Of a DNA stretch of 13,920 nt, positions 1-7,019 are shown piece by piece. The first letter of the stretch is position 1, and every line of letters begins with the position of its first letter. The notes beneath the pieces are model-generated. The model was not told the DNA's origin and ran no database searches. It saw nothing but the letters and a program-made list of their open reading frames with translations. The translations under genes were made by a program, and so were the position numbers. Source of the DNA: Betaproteobacteria bacterium (GTDB lineage Bacteria > Pseudomonadota > Gammaproteobacteria > Burkholderiales > SG8-39); the NCBI GenBank assembly GCA_947467405.1, contig CANIIN010000020.1, positions 1-13,920 of the forward strand, given 5' to 3'.

Positions 1-151
1 CCTGCCCTGGCGTCGGCACCAGCCCGGGTTTCACCACACCGAGGGTCGGGACTAGATACCAGAGAAACACCATCAGCACCCACGGCAGGACGCGCATCGC
101 GACCGGAATGAGCACGCGCCGCGCGAATGTGGTTGGGCCCTGTTGGGTCAC
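1..151 (-). CDS. ABC transporter permease, NitT/TauT (SsuC-like) family, N-terminal part only
   Basis: A reading frame starts at a GTG (151-149) and runs leftwards off the window, giving 50 codons. GGAGA lies just upstream of the GTG as a ribosome binding site. The visible protein has a short basic start, then a hydrophobic segment at about residues 23-35 (VLPWVLMVFLWYLV), followed by a GLVPTPGQ stretch. Permeases of the nitrate/sulfonate/taurine importer family commonly have this layout: a first membrane helix and then a '(L)PSP'-like motif before the EAA domain. It is the last visible gene of the minus-strand operon, 121 bases after the sulfatase. It would be a second permease for the locus besides the one at 7016-7786; the two could form a heterodimer or serve different importers. 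The family call rests on only 50 residues, and the catalytic-interface loop is outside the window. Confidence 0.65.
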   Translation of the reverse strand, partial: MTQQGPTTFARRVLIPVAMRVLPWVLMVFLWYLVPTLGVVKPGLVPTPGQ

Positions 152-272
152 GTTGTCTCCTTTGCGCGAACGAACCGTCCGGATGTGAGATTGCCCGAAC
201 TCATCGCATCGATTCGCACTGATCGCACACTAAGAGCAAGATCGCCGGCATGTCAAGAATCGCGTCGGCCGC

Positions 273-1817
273 TCAGGCCGTGCCCACCGGTTCCATCTGC
301 GGCAACTCGTCGTCAGGCCGCGTATCTATCATAGCTTCGAGTTCCTTGCGCACCTTTGCATAGCCGGGGTCGTCGAACCGGTTCACCATTTCGTGCGGGT
401 CATCGACGAGGTCGTAGAGTTCGCCGGTTCCGGTGACCTTCTCAAGCGTCAGGCGCCGCCCCGCCGTGCGCACGGTGCGCAGATCCAGCGGAACGCCGCA
501 GCGACCCGAACGCATGTCCCATTCGTTCAACGCGAAATCGCGAGTTGCATCGCCCTCGATTAACGGCCGCAGGCTGCTACCGTGGACGGCCCCGAGTGCG
601 CTCGCCCCGGCGTAATCGAGAAACGTCGGCAACAGGTCCAGGGTCGATACCGGCTGCGCCGACACCTTGCCCGCGGGAACCCCCGGCCCGCGCGCGATTA
701 GACCCACACGCAATAAGCCGTCGTACATCATCGGCCCCTTCAACACCAGACCGTGATCGCCCAGCCACTCGCCGTGGTCAGAACTGTAAACAACGATAGT
801 GTTGTCTGCGAGCCCGAAGTCACGCAGCGCGATCAGAATGCGGCCCACGTTGTGGTCGATCAGCGCGATCATGCCGTAGTAGTTGGCGATGAGCTGGCGC
901 AGTTGCGCGTCGTTCAGTTCGGGGATTCGCGAAAATTCCTCGCGCAACTTCTTCAGGTGCGCGGGCAGCTGCGGTTCGTTTTCGAGGCTGGCACGGTGCC
1001 ACCAAGGACGCCGCTCCAAATCGCGCGTCCGGTGCAACGGCAGGTCGACTTCCTCGGGATCGTGGAGCCTCCCCCAGGGCTCCGGCGCATCAAAAGGATG
1101 GTGCGGGTCGGGAAACGACGCCCACAGGCAGAACGGCTTTGCCTGGTTATCGCGGATATAGTCGATGGCGCGATTGCCTACCCAAGTTGTGTTGTGCCAA
1201 GCCATCGGCAGTGCCGAATGAAAAGTCTGTGGCGTGCCAGACTCCGGCGGCAGATGAGTATTATAGAGGCGGTCGCGTTCCTCGCCCAAGCCGTTTGCGT
1301 GATACCAGCGCTCGTAATGCTGCCCGCGCGGCGGTCTGGACGGCAGATAGCGGTTATGCCCGAGCAGCATCATTTCGACGTGATCGAACCCCATATACGG
1401 GCCAATCCAGTCCGGCCCGAAATCCGGAGAACTGTCGAAGCACTCCGGCGTACCCGTAGGCTTGAAGGTGAAATAGCTTGAGAAGTGCGCCTTACCGATG
1501 AATCCTGTGGCATAGCCCGCGCGGGACAGCGAACCGGCCATGCCTCGCCCGCCAATCTCAGCCGACAAGTCGATGCCATTGTCGGAGACGCCGTGCGTCA
1601 TCGGCAAAAGGCCGGTCAGAATTGAGGCCCGCGCCGGCTGGCACACCACATTCGGCGTGATGCAGGCGGAAAAGTGAGTTCCCTCGCGCGCCATCTGGTC
1701 CAGATGCGGAGTCTTGACCTTGCGGCCCGCGAATCCGTAGCAGTCGGCGCGCTGCTGATCCGAGGTGATGAAGAGGATATTCGGCTTGCGCGCGCGGTCT
1801 GACTGTTTGTCTTGCAT
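273..1817 (-). CDS. Sulfatase, type I FGly-dependent, cytoplasmic
   Basis: This 514-residue alkaline-phosphatase-superfamily hydrolase should cleave a sulfate ester (or possibly a phosphonate/phosphate monoester) using a formylglycine made from a cysteine. The signature CQPARAS at residues 59-65 fits C-x-P-x-R, with Cys59 as the residue to be oxidised by a formylglycine-generating enzyme. Metal-site residues are visible as D20-Q21 near the N-terminus and D347-H348 in SSDHGEWLGDHG; other typical elements are GKAH at 108-111, DPHHPF at 237-242 and K360. ELYDLVDDPHE at 466-476 is the usual C-terminal sulfatase motif. There is no signal peptide (the charged N-terminus runs straight into the first beta strand), so it should act in the cytoplasm on an imported substrate. 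The ATG at 1817 has GGGAG seven bases upstream. It follows the carboxyltransferase gene by 22 bases. Substrate cannot be read from sequence; the phosphonate monoesterase-like branch of the family is an alternative. Confidence 0.9.
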   Translation of the reverse strand: MQDKQSDRARKPNILFITSDQQRADCYGFAGRKVKTPHLDQMAREGTHFSACITPNVVCQPARASILTGLLPMTHGVSDNGIDLSAEIGGRGMAGSLSRAGYATGFIGKAHFSSYFTFKPTGTPECFDSSPDFGPDWIGPYMGFDHVEMMLLGHNRYLPSRPPRGQHYERWYHANGLGEERDRLYNTHLPPESGTPQTFHSALPMAWHNTTWVGNRAIDYIRDNQAKPFCLWASFPDPHHPFDAPEPWGRLHDPEEVDLPLHRTRDLERRPWWHRASLENEPQLPAHLKKLREEFSRIPELNDAQLRQLIANYYGMIALIDHNVGRILIALRDFGLADNTIVVYSSDHGEWLGDHGLVLKGPMMYDGLLRVGLIARGPGVPAGKVSAQPVSTLDLLPTFLDYAGASALGAVHGSSLRPLIEGDATRDFALNEWDMRSGRCGVPLDLRTVRTAGRRLTLEKVTGTGELYDLVDDPHEMVNRFDDPGYAKVRKELEAMIDTRPDDELPQMEPVGTA

Positions 1818-1839
1818 CGTTACACTCCCATTGCGAAAT

Positions 1840-3312
1840 CTAGCGTGAAAATCCCATGCTCAGACGCAAACGGCCGCGCTCCAGCTTGAATGTGCGCAAC
1901 GTTCCCTGGCGCGCCAGCTCCTCCACCAGCACGCGCAGCGGCTGCTTGACGCTAGGTCTTTCCTCGAACGTGGTTTTTTCCCGATTGAGCGCGTCGATGT
2001 GCTCCTTGCCGTAGAACAGATTGAGCAATCGCTGTTCATCCGATGCGAAGGGGCCGTGCTCGCGCTCGAAATCCTTCAATATGCTCGCCCCGAACGCCTT
2101 TTCCGGTGACTCCCGCTCCGCGGATTTTCCGCCGAGGATACGATCCAGCACGTTGGGATCGATCGGCGCCCCCGAATTGCCGTAGTGGCCGCGCGCGTAG
2201 AGAGAAACTTCGCGTGGCACCGTCTTGTAGCGCTCGCCCTGGATCACGTTGAAGGTCGCCTGCACGCCGACGAACTGGGAGAACGGCGTCACCATGATCG
2301 GATAGCCGAGCTCGGCGCGCACCCGGCCGGCTTCCTCGAGCACTTCATCCAGCCGATGGTACAGCCCCAGTTCGCGCAACTGGTTCTTGAAATTGGACAT
2401 CATTCCGCCGGGGATCTGGTGGCCGATGAAACGCTGGTAGCGTATCGGATCGAAAGCCGTCTTCTGGCCGACCGGCTTGCCCTCCGCGTAAGCAACCCAG
2501 GTGAAATAATCGTCGAGTCGGCGCAAGGCGTCGTAGTCGAGGTTCACTTCGATGCCGAGTTCCCGGGCGATCGCAGCGATGTCGAGCGTGCTGGGCAGGG
2601 AATCGCCGTTGGCGAGCGGTTCGGCAGCGGTTGTCACGGTATCGACGCCCGCCAGCATCGCCTCGCGGTAGGAGTCATGCGCGAGACCCATGGTGTGGTG
2701 CGCATAGAACTCGATCGGTACACGTCCCTTGGTCACCCCCTTAATCGCGGCCAGAAGGGTACGCGCACGATCGCCCTTGAGGATGCCGCTGGCGTCGACG
2801 ACGGTGATCGAATCGACTTCGCAGTCGACGAGCTCCTGCGTCTTCTGTGCATAGTAGGCATCGGTGTGGATCTCACTGACCGAAAAGGTGAGGATCCCGG
2901 ACATCTTGATGCCGAGCGCCTTGCCGATACGAAAGTGAGCGGCGATCTGCCCAATGTCGTTGAGTCCGTCGAACACCTTGATCCAGTCCGCGCCATTGCG
3001 CTTCAAGGTGCGGAACAGCAGTTCGACCACCTCGTCCGGATAGAGGCTCCAGCCGAACAGGTTGCGGCTGCGCATCAACACGTCCAGCTTGACGCCGGGT
3101 AAGTAACTGCGCGTCAGCCGCAGTCGCTCCCAGGGGTCGTCGCGCATGAATTTCACCGCAGCTTCGAATATCGCTCCCGAGCAGACGCAAGCCTTCTCGA
3201 AACCGGCCCGCGCCATGAGTTCCATCGCGCCGAGCTGCGACTCAGTCTTGATGCGCGTCGCCCACAGCGACTGCGGGCCATCGCGAAACGTCTCATCTAC
3301 AAATCCAACCAT
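1840..3312 (-). CDS. Carboxyltransferase-like protein (pyruvate carboxylase CT / OadA / transcarboxylase 5S family) with altered metal site
   Basis: A 490-residue DRE-TIM-type carboxyltransferase without a biotinyl domain. Family marks: DETFRDGPQSLWATR at 6-20 (canonical DTTLRDAHQSLLATR), LMRSRNLFGWSLYPD at 79-93, PLANGDSLPST at 232-242 and HQIPGGMMSN at 298-307. It probably transfers CO2 from carboxybiotin on the separate carrier (9136-9648) to a ketone or 2-oxo acid. Oddities: the family's metal-bound carbamylated lysine (IKDMAG) is Val172 in TVVDASG, and the first His of the HCH/HTH metal motif is Tyr203 in FYAHHTMG; Asp11, His205 and the pyruvate-binding Arg10, Gln14 and Arg81 equivalents remain. 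The last 35 residues resemble the N-terminal module of AccB-type carriers. I chose ATG 3312, with GGAG nine bases upstream, over an in-frame TTG at 3327 that lacks a good binding site. An unusual substrate or an atypical metal site is likelier than a dead enzyme, because the rest of the barrel is well kept. Confidence 0.88.
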   Translation of the reverse strand: MVGFVDETFRDGPQSLWATRIKTESQLGAMELMARAGFEKACVCSGAIFEAAVKFMRDDPWERLRLTRSYLPGVKLDVLMRSRNLFGWSLYPDEVVELLFRTLKRNGADWIKVFDGLNDIGQIAAHFRIGKALGIKMSGILTFSVSEIHTDAYYAQKTQELVDCEVDSITVVDASGILKGDRARTLLAAIKGVTKGRVPIEFYAHHTMGLAHDSYREAMLAGVDTVTTAAEPLANGDSLPSTLDIAAIARELGIEVNLDYDALRRLDDYFTWVAYAEGKPVGQKTAFDPIRYQRFIGHQIPGGMMSNFKNQLRELGLYHRLDEVLEEAGRVRAELGYPIMVTPFSQFVGVQATFNVIQGERYKTVPREVSLYARGHYGNSGAPIDPNVLDRILGGKSAERESPEKAFGASILKDFEREHGPFASDEQRLLNLFYGKEHIDALNREKTTFEERPSVKQPLRVLVEELARQGTLRTFKLERGRLRLSMGFSR

Positions 3313-3376
3313 GTGTCCGGACTCCAATTCTCTAACTAACTAGGTTCGCGTCAGCCTCCGCGGCATTCGGTGGACA

Positions 3377-4150
3377 TCATGGCAAGACGGCCGGATCGGG
3401 TCGCAGCACCGCGCTCAAGCCCCCGTCGACCACCATATTCTCGCCAGTCATATAGCTCGCGTCGTCCGAGGCGAGGAAGGCACAGGCCGCAGCGATTTCG
3501 CGCGGTTCGGCATACCTGCCGAGCGGAATGCGGTTCTCCCAGCGCTTTTCCGCCCCGTTGGCGCGCAATTCCTTGTTCAGCGCCGTGACCACAAATCCGG
3601 GCGAGATAGCGTTGACACGGATGTTGTCTGCAGCCAGTTCGTTGGCAAGCTGCCGTGTAAGCGCGATCACGCCGCCTTTCGCAGCCACATAGGCGACATT
3701 GACCACGCCAAGAATGCCCGCCACCGAAGCGATGTTGACGATCGCGCCGCCGCCGTTCCGCCGCATGTGCGGCACCGCCATGCGCGCCGATAGGTAGATC
3801 GAGGTCAGATCGACGTCGAGGACGCGGCGCCATTCGTCGTACCCGGTTTCGTCCAGAGTGCCGCGTGCTGCGATCCCCGCGCTGTTGATAACCGCGTCGA
3901 GCCGGCCGAATTGCGTCGCCACCTGCGCAAATACGGCGCGCATCGAAGTCTCATCAGTCACATCTACTGCATAAGCATGGACGCGTCCGCCCTGTCGACT
4001 CAAGTCGGAGGCCGACTTTGTCGCATTAGCCGAGTCGAAATCCACCAGCGCGATCGCGGCGCCTTCGGCGACGAGCCTACCCGCTGCCGCATAGCCGATC
4101 CCCGATGCGCCGCCGGTGACCACGACAACCTTGCCCTCATACCGGCTCAC
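3377..4150 (-). CDS. Short-chain dehydrogenase/reductase (SDR, classical, NAD-type)
   Basis: A 257-residue classical SDR that should interconvert an alcohol and a ketone. The Rossmann motif is TGGASGIG at residues 12-19, an acidic Asp37 after beta-2 (LVDFD) argues for NAD rather than NADP, DV is at 63-64, NSAG at 89-92, and the catalytic set is Ser142, Tyr154 and Lys158 (YVAAK), with PG at 184-185 and VDGG at 241-244. The start is GTG at 4150, because the frame upstream of it is the antisense shadow of the TetR gene and GGGAGG sits eight bases before it. The GTG overlaps the TGA of the TetR gene in a GTGA, the usual sign of translational coupling. The carboxyltransferase gene begins 64 bases after its stop. 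In context it could oxidise the alcohol freed by the sulfatase, or act on a hydroxy or keto intermediate; annotation software would likely write glucose 1-dehydrogenase or 3-oxoacyl-ACP reductase, neither of which is supported here. Confidence 0.92.
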   Translation of the reverse strand: MSRYEGKVVVVTGGASGIGYAAAGRLVAEGAAIALVDFDSANATKSASDLSRQGGRVHAYAVDVTDETSMRAVFAQVATQFGRLDAVINSAGIAARGTLDETGYDEWRRVLDVDLTSIYLSARMAVPHMRRNGGGAIVNIASVAGILGVVNVAYVAAKGGVIALTRQLANELAADNIRVNAISPGFVVTALNKELRANGAEKRWENRIPLGRYAEPREIAAACAFLASDDASYMTGENMVVDGGLSAVLRPDPAVLP

Positions 4151-4941
4151 CCTCGACGCCCTCCCTGGCCCGGGCGCTTGCCGTTGCCGCCCGCTTCGAG
4201 TTCGAGAAACCGGCTGAGGTGCTTCACAATGTTGTCTCCCATGGCGTCCATTTTTACGGTCAGCGGACCGGGGTTGTTCATGATCGAGTTGACTACGATG
4301 CCGAAGACGAATTGCATGGCAATACGGATTTCGCGCTCGGGCGCCCTGCGTCCCCGCGCCGACAGCCTGGGGCCGAGTACCTTCACGAAAACGTCTGCGG
4401 TGCGCCGCCCCGCCCGCCGCAGCGGCGACCAAGCGCCCGGCTGCGCCGATACGTGCCCGAGCGTCGCCTTGATCAGGCCGCTATGCTCCCGGATCGGTTG
4501 CAGCCATGCCTTGACAAGCGCTGCCACTGCATCTACGTCGGCCAGCGACGCGAAATCCTCCCGTTGCGCGGCATGCCGCACATTAGCCTCCAGGTTCTCA
4601 GCGGCGATTTCCTGCAACGCCGCAAGGAACACCTCCTTGTTCTGGAATCGATCGTAGAATGCGCCCACGGAGACGTCCGCCGAACGCGTAATCTCCGCTA
4701 TTTTGATGGCCTGAAATTCCTTCGATTCGATTATCTGCATGCCCGCCTGGATCAACGCCTGGAAGGTAGCCTTGCTTCGCGCCTGCTGCGTCGGAGTTAC
4801 GCCCCTAGTCTCCAGGGACGACGCTTCGCGGTGCGCGTGTTTCGTGCGCTTCGCTATCTTGCTGGCAACGGCGCGGGACTTCTTCGCAGACTGTTCGCCG
4901 AAGATTGACTCCTCCACCGTACCGGCAGCGCGCTCGGACAC
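4147..4941 (-). CDS. TetR/AcrR-family transcriptional regulator with long N-terminal extension
   Basis: A 264-residue TetR-type regulator, probably the local repressor of the divergent operons. The DNA-binding domain covers about residues 55-105, with the helix-turn-helix in IAEITRSADVSVGAFYDRF (81-99) followed by NKEVFL. The rest is a helical ligand-binding domain with no recognisable signature. The family is usually about 190-220 residues; here about 50 extra residues, rich in Lys, Arg and Ala (KKSRAVASKIAKR), precede the domain. The longest start is GTG 4941, whose G is shared with the TAG of the binding-protein gene (TAGTG). No clear ribosome binding site precedes it, so a downstream in-frame GTG could be the true start, and the extension may be shorter. 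The 3' end overlaps the SDR start. Placement inside the operon suggests autoregulation through the palindromes at 6076-6124. The ligand may be the imported compound or a CoA ester, which cannot be decided from sequence. Confidence 0.9.
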   Translation of the reverse strand: MSERAAGTVEESIFGEQSAKKSRAVASKIAKRTKHAHREASSLETRGVTPTQQARSKATFQALIQAGMQIIESKEFQAIKIAEITRSADVSVGAFYDRFQNKEVFLAALQEIAAENLEANVRHAAQREDFASLADVDAVAALVKAWLQPIREHSGLIKATLGHVSAQPGAWSPLRRAGRRTADVFVKVLGPRLSARGRRAPEREIRIAMQFVFGIVVNSIMNNPGPLTVKMDAMGDNIVKHLSRFLELEAGGNGKRPGQGGRRG

Positions 4942-5957
4942 TACTTTGGCAGTTTGCTGTAGATCAACGAATCGACGTTCAGCGGCTTGTCTAGCACCTT
5001 GGCGTTGAGCAGGAACGTGTGAAACGCTTCGATCGAGGAGCGCTTGAAACCCAGACCGTAAAGGTCGATCACGCCCGTGACCATCTCCTTGAGAACCTCG
5101 TCCTTGTTTGGAACGTCGCCTAAGGTTATGCGTTTCTTCGCGATTTCCAGCGCTTCAGCGAAATTCTTCGGATCCTTCACCCAGCCTGTGGCGGCGGCAG
5201 TCGAGCGCACGAAGGCATCGACGAGCGGCCCGTTTTTCTCGACGAACTCCCGGCGCGCATACCAGACCACGAAGGTGCCGTTCATGGACAGCAGCTCCGC
5301 GGGCCCCTGACCCTTGCGCAGGTCCACCGATACGTCGCAAGCTTTTGTGGCGTTACAGATGGAAGGCACCGGATCCCACGTTAGAGCGGCATCGACCTGC
5401 TTCGCGGCCAGGGCTGCATAGGCAGTGTTCGGCGCACCCACTGCGATGTACGTAGCGCTGTCTCCTGGCAGGCCCGCACCGGTGAACAAGGCTTTCATCT
5501 GCAATTCGGTCGCCGACCCGCGAGCACTCACGCCGATCTTCAAACCCTTCAGGTCGCGCACGTTCGCCGGATAGCCCGCCGCCTTATTCGGCAGCGGGAG
5601 TTCCGCGCGCGTCACCAGGACATACAGGTTATTAGTAATTTGGGGTCCGACGATCATCAGGTCGTTGCCCTTGCCGACGGCCTGCATCATCACGTCAGCG
5701 GAGGTGTAGATCACGTCCAGGCTACCGGAAGCCGCGGCCTGCTGCGCCAAGGGTCCGCTCGCAAGAACGACCGGCTGGCACTTGATACGCTCTTTCTCAC
5801 AGAACCCCTTGTCCACCATGGCCCAGGTGACGAGATTCAGGATATTGCCCGGGTATTCGTGATAGCGGATTGTCCCGCCCGCCTGCGCTTGCGCAAGGCC
5901 TGCGCATGCCGCTAGCGACAGTCCGACTGTCGCAATCAAGCTGTTCATGGATTTCAT
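4941..5957 (-). CDS. ABC transporter substrate-binding protein, NitT/TauT (SsuA/TauA/NMT1-like) family
   Basis: A 338-residue periplasmic binding protein that delivers a ligand to the ABC importer of this locus. Residues 1-24 look like a signal peptide (short basic start, hydrophobic core, cleavage near AQA-Q); an LAAC at 15-18 also fits a lipobox, so a lipoprotein is possible. The mature part has the family layout: an early GGTIRYHEYPG strand, LVTWAMVDKGFCEKE (alanine/valine helix), a GSLDVIYTSADVMMQA segment near 78-93 and DLKGLKIGVSARGSA near 135-149, the usual first-lobe crossover. It is the first gene of the minus-strand operon. The ATG at 5957 has a perfect AGGAGG seven bases upstream. 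The nearest relatives by pattern are sulfonate, taurine, nitrate or thiamine-precursor binding proteins, so the ligand is probably a small anion such as a sulfonate, sulfate ester or carboxylate. The exact ligand is unknown. Confidence 0.92.
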   Translation of the reverse strand: MKSMNSLIATVGLSLAACAGLAQAQAGGTIRYHEYPGNILNLVTWAMVDKGFCEKERIKCQPVVLASGPLAQQAAASGSLDVIYTSADVMMQAVGKGNDLMIVGPQITNNLYVLVTRAELPLPNKAAGYPANVRDLKGLKIGVSARGSATELQMKALFTGAGLPGDSATYIAVGAPNTAYAALAAKQVDAALTWDPVPSICNATKACDVSVDLRKGQGPAELLSMNGTFVVWYARREFVEKNGPLVDAFVRSTAAATGWVKDPKNFAEALEIAKKRITLGDVPNKDEVLKEMVTGVIDLYGLGFKRSSIEAFHTFLLNAKVLDKPLNVDSLIYSKLPK

Positions 5958-6070
5958 GCTTGCTCCTCCTTTTTGCCAGCGATTCGGTATGGCCCGCCTG
6001 CCTCACCCAGTGCTTCCCGAGGGTGAAACAACTTTCGATGGTACAGTGCTCTATAGGGCGACGCGGACCG

Positions 6071-6099
6071 ATTTGATGCAGCATTTTGCTGCATTGCAA
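6071..6099 (-). promoter_or_regulatory. Candidate sigma-70-type promoter for the minus-strand operon
   Basis: Read on the minus strand, TTGCAA (6099-6094) is followed after exactly 17 bases by TCAAAT (6076-6071). Each matches the consensus at four of six positions. Transcription would begin near 6064, leaving an untranslated leader of about 105 bases before the binding-protein ATG. The whole spacer is occupied by the 19-bp palindrome at 6076-6094, as expected of a repressor site. The match is modest and was picked by eye. Confidence 0.3.
6076..6094. promoter_or_regulatory. Perfect 8-bp inverted repeat, candidate operator
   Basis: ATGCAGCA, a TTT centre and TGCTGCAT form a perfect palindrome of 19 bases in the divergent intergenic region. 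Its size and symmetry suit a dimeric regulator such as a TetR protein. It lies inside the spacer of the candidate minus-strand promoter. There is no T run after it and it is not at a gene end, so a terminator is unlikely. Confidence 0.5.
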
Positions 6100-6100
6100 T

Positions 6101-6124
6101 ACCGAATCCGTATTCGAATTCGGT
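6101..6124. promoter_or_regulatory. 24-bp near-perfect palindrome, candidate operator
   Basis: The outer arms ACCGAAT (6101-6107) and ATTCGGT (6118-6124) pair perfectly, and three of the five inner pairs also match, giving 10 of 12 pairs about a centre at 6112/6113. A TAAAAT that resembles a -10 box follows directly at 6125-6130 on the plus strand, so a protein bound here could block the plus-strand operon. No good -35 box was seen for that TAAAAT. The site differs in sequence from the 6076-6094 palindrome, so one protein need not bind both. Confidence 0.5.
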
Positions 6125-6224
6125 TAAAATCTTGGCAAAAGAATGCGCCAGCGTCAATGACAATCGCAATGCGGCGTCGGAATGCCGGGCACGCAACAGC
6201 CGGCGGCATGGACGGACAGGGACG

Positions 6225-7019
6225 ATGCAACCAGAGGAACGCAGCGCGTCTATCGACATCGAGAATGTCAACCACTTGTTCGCAGGCGGCGTGCGCGCGG
6301 TCTGCGACGCCACCCTGCGCATCCATGCCGGAGAATTCGTTTCCGTCGTCGGTCCCAGCGGCTGCGGCAAGACTACCCTCCTCAACTTGATCGCGGGCCT
6401 GATCGAGTTACGCGACGGCCGCATTGCGGTCGCGGGAGCAGCGCCGCTCGCGGGCCGCAACGATGTCGCCTACATGCTCGCGCGTGACTGTCTCTATCCC
6501 TGGCGCACAGCGCTCGAGAACGTGATGATGGCAGGCGAGTTCCGCGGCGTGCCCAAGGCGGCGCGGATGAAGCGCGCCAAGGAGCTTCTAGGCCGCGTCG
6601 GCCTCGCCGATTTCGAGAACCACTATCCCAAGGCGCTTTCGCACGGCATGCGCCAGCGCGTCGCCCTGGCCCGAACGTTTTCGATGGACTCGCCCGTCAT
6701 GCTGATGGACGAGCCCTTCGGCGCGCTGGACGCGCAAACCAAGCTGCAGCTCGAGGACGTGCTGCTCGACTTATGGAACGCGGAGAAGCGCACCGTGCTG
6801 TTCATCACCCACGACCTGAACGAAGCCGTGACCATGTCCGACCGGGTCGTGGTGATGTCGCCGCGCCCCGGCCGGATCATCGCCGATATTCCGATCCCGC
6901 TACCGCGACCGCGTTCGGTCAGGGCCTTGCAGAAGGATCCGCATTACCACGAGATCTACTCGAACGTCTGGTCGCGTCTGGAGGAAGGGCTCAGCCAGAA
7001 CGGAGTGCACCCGGCATGA
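6225..7019 (+). CDS. ABC transporter ATP-binding protein, NitT/TauT (SsuB/TauB-like) family
   Basis: A 264-residue ATPase that powers the importer. Walker A is GPSGCGKTT at residues 43-51, the signature region is LSHGMRQR at 138-145, Walker B is VMLMDEP at 158-164, the D-loop is GALD at 166-169, and the switch histidine is His196 in FITHD. Two departures from the consensus: the Q-loop position reads YMLARDCLYPWR instead of the common FQ-x-x-x-LLPW, and the signature has His where LSGGM is usual. The LARD form also occurs, as I recall, in one SsuB/TauB subgroup, so function is likely intact. I chose ATG 6225 because AGGGA lies just upstream and homology begins right after it; the frame extends upstream to a TTG at 6132 without recognisable protein. 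It is first in the plus-strand operon, and its stop overlaps the permease start in ATGA. Confidence 0.93.
   Translation: MQPEERSASIDIENVNHLFAGGVRAVCDATLRIHAGEFVSVVGPSGCGKTTLLNLIAGLIELRDGRIAVAGAAPLAGRNDVAYMLARDCLYPWRTALENVMMAGEFRGVPKAARMKRAKELLGRVGLADFENHYPKALSHGMRQRVALARTFSMDSPVMLMDEPFGALDAQTKLQLEDVLLDLWNAEKRTVLFITHDLNEAVTMSDRVVVMSPRPGRIIADIPIPLPRPRSVRALQKDPHYHEIYSNVWSRLEEGLSQNGVHPA

Noticed and set aside
753..1481. Open frame of 242 codons on the plus strand
   Set aside because: It lies fully antisense to the sulfatase gene, whose motifs are clear; long antisense frames are common in high-GC DNA.
2185..3102. Open frame of 305 codons on the plus strand
   Set aside because: Antisense to the carboxyltransferase-like gene, with no domain that I recognise and no ribosome binding site.
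3313..3327. TTG start that would add five residues to the carboxyltransferase-like protein
   Set aside because: The internal ATG at 3312 has GGAG at a usual distance, and the TTG has no clear binding site.
4151..4432. N-terminal extension of the SDR frame up to 4432
   Set aside because: It overlaps the TetR coding sequence and has no SDR pattern; GTG 4150 directly precedes the Rossmann strand.
6048..6062. CTATAGGG sequence resembling the 3' part of a T7 promoter
   Set aside because: Only the last bases match and the rest of the T7 consensus is missing; chance similarity.
6132..6224. Upstream extension of the ABC ATPase to a TTG start
   Set aside because: The 31 added residues show no family pattern, and they begin at the putative promoter; ATG 6225 has a better placed AGGGA.
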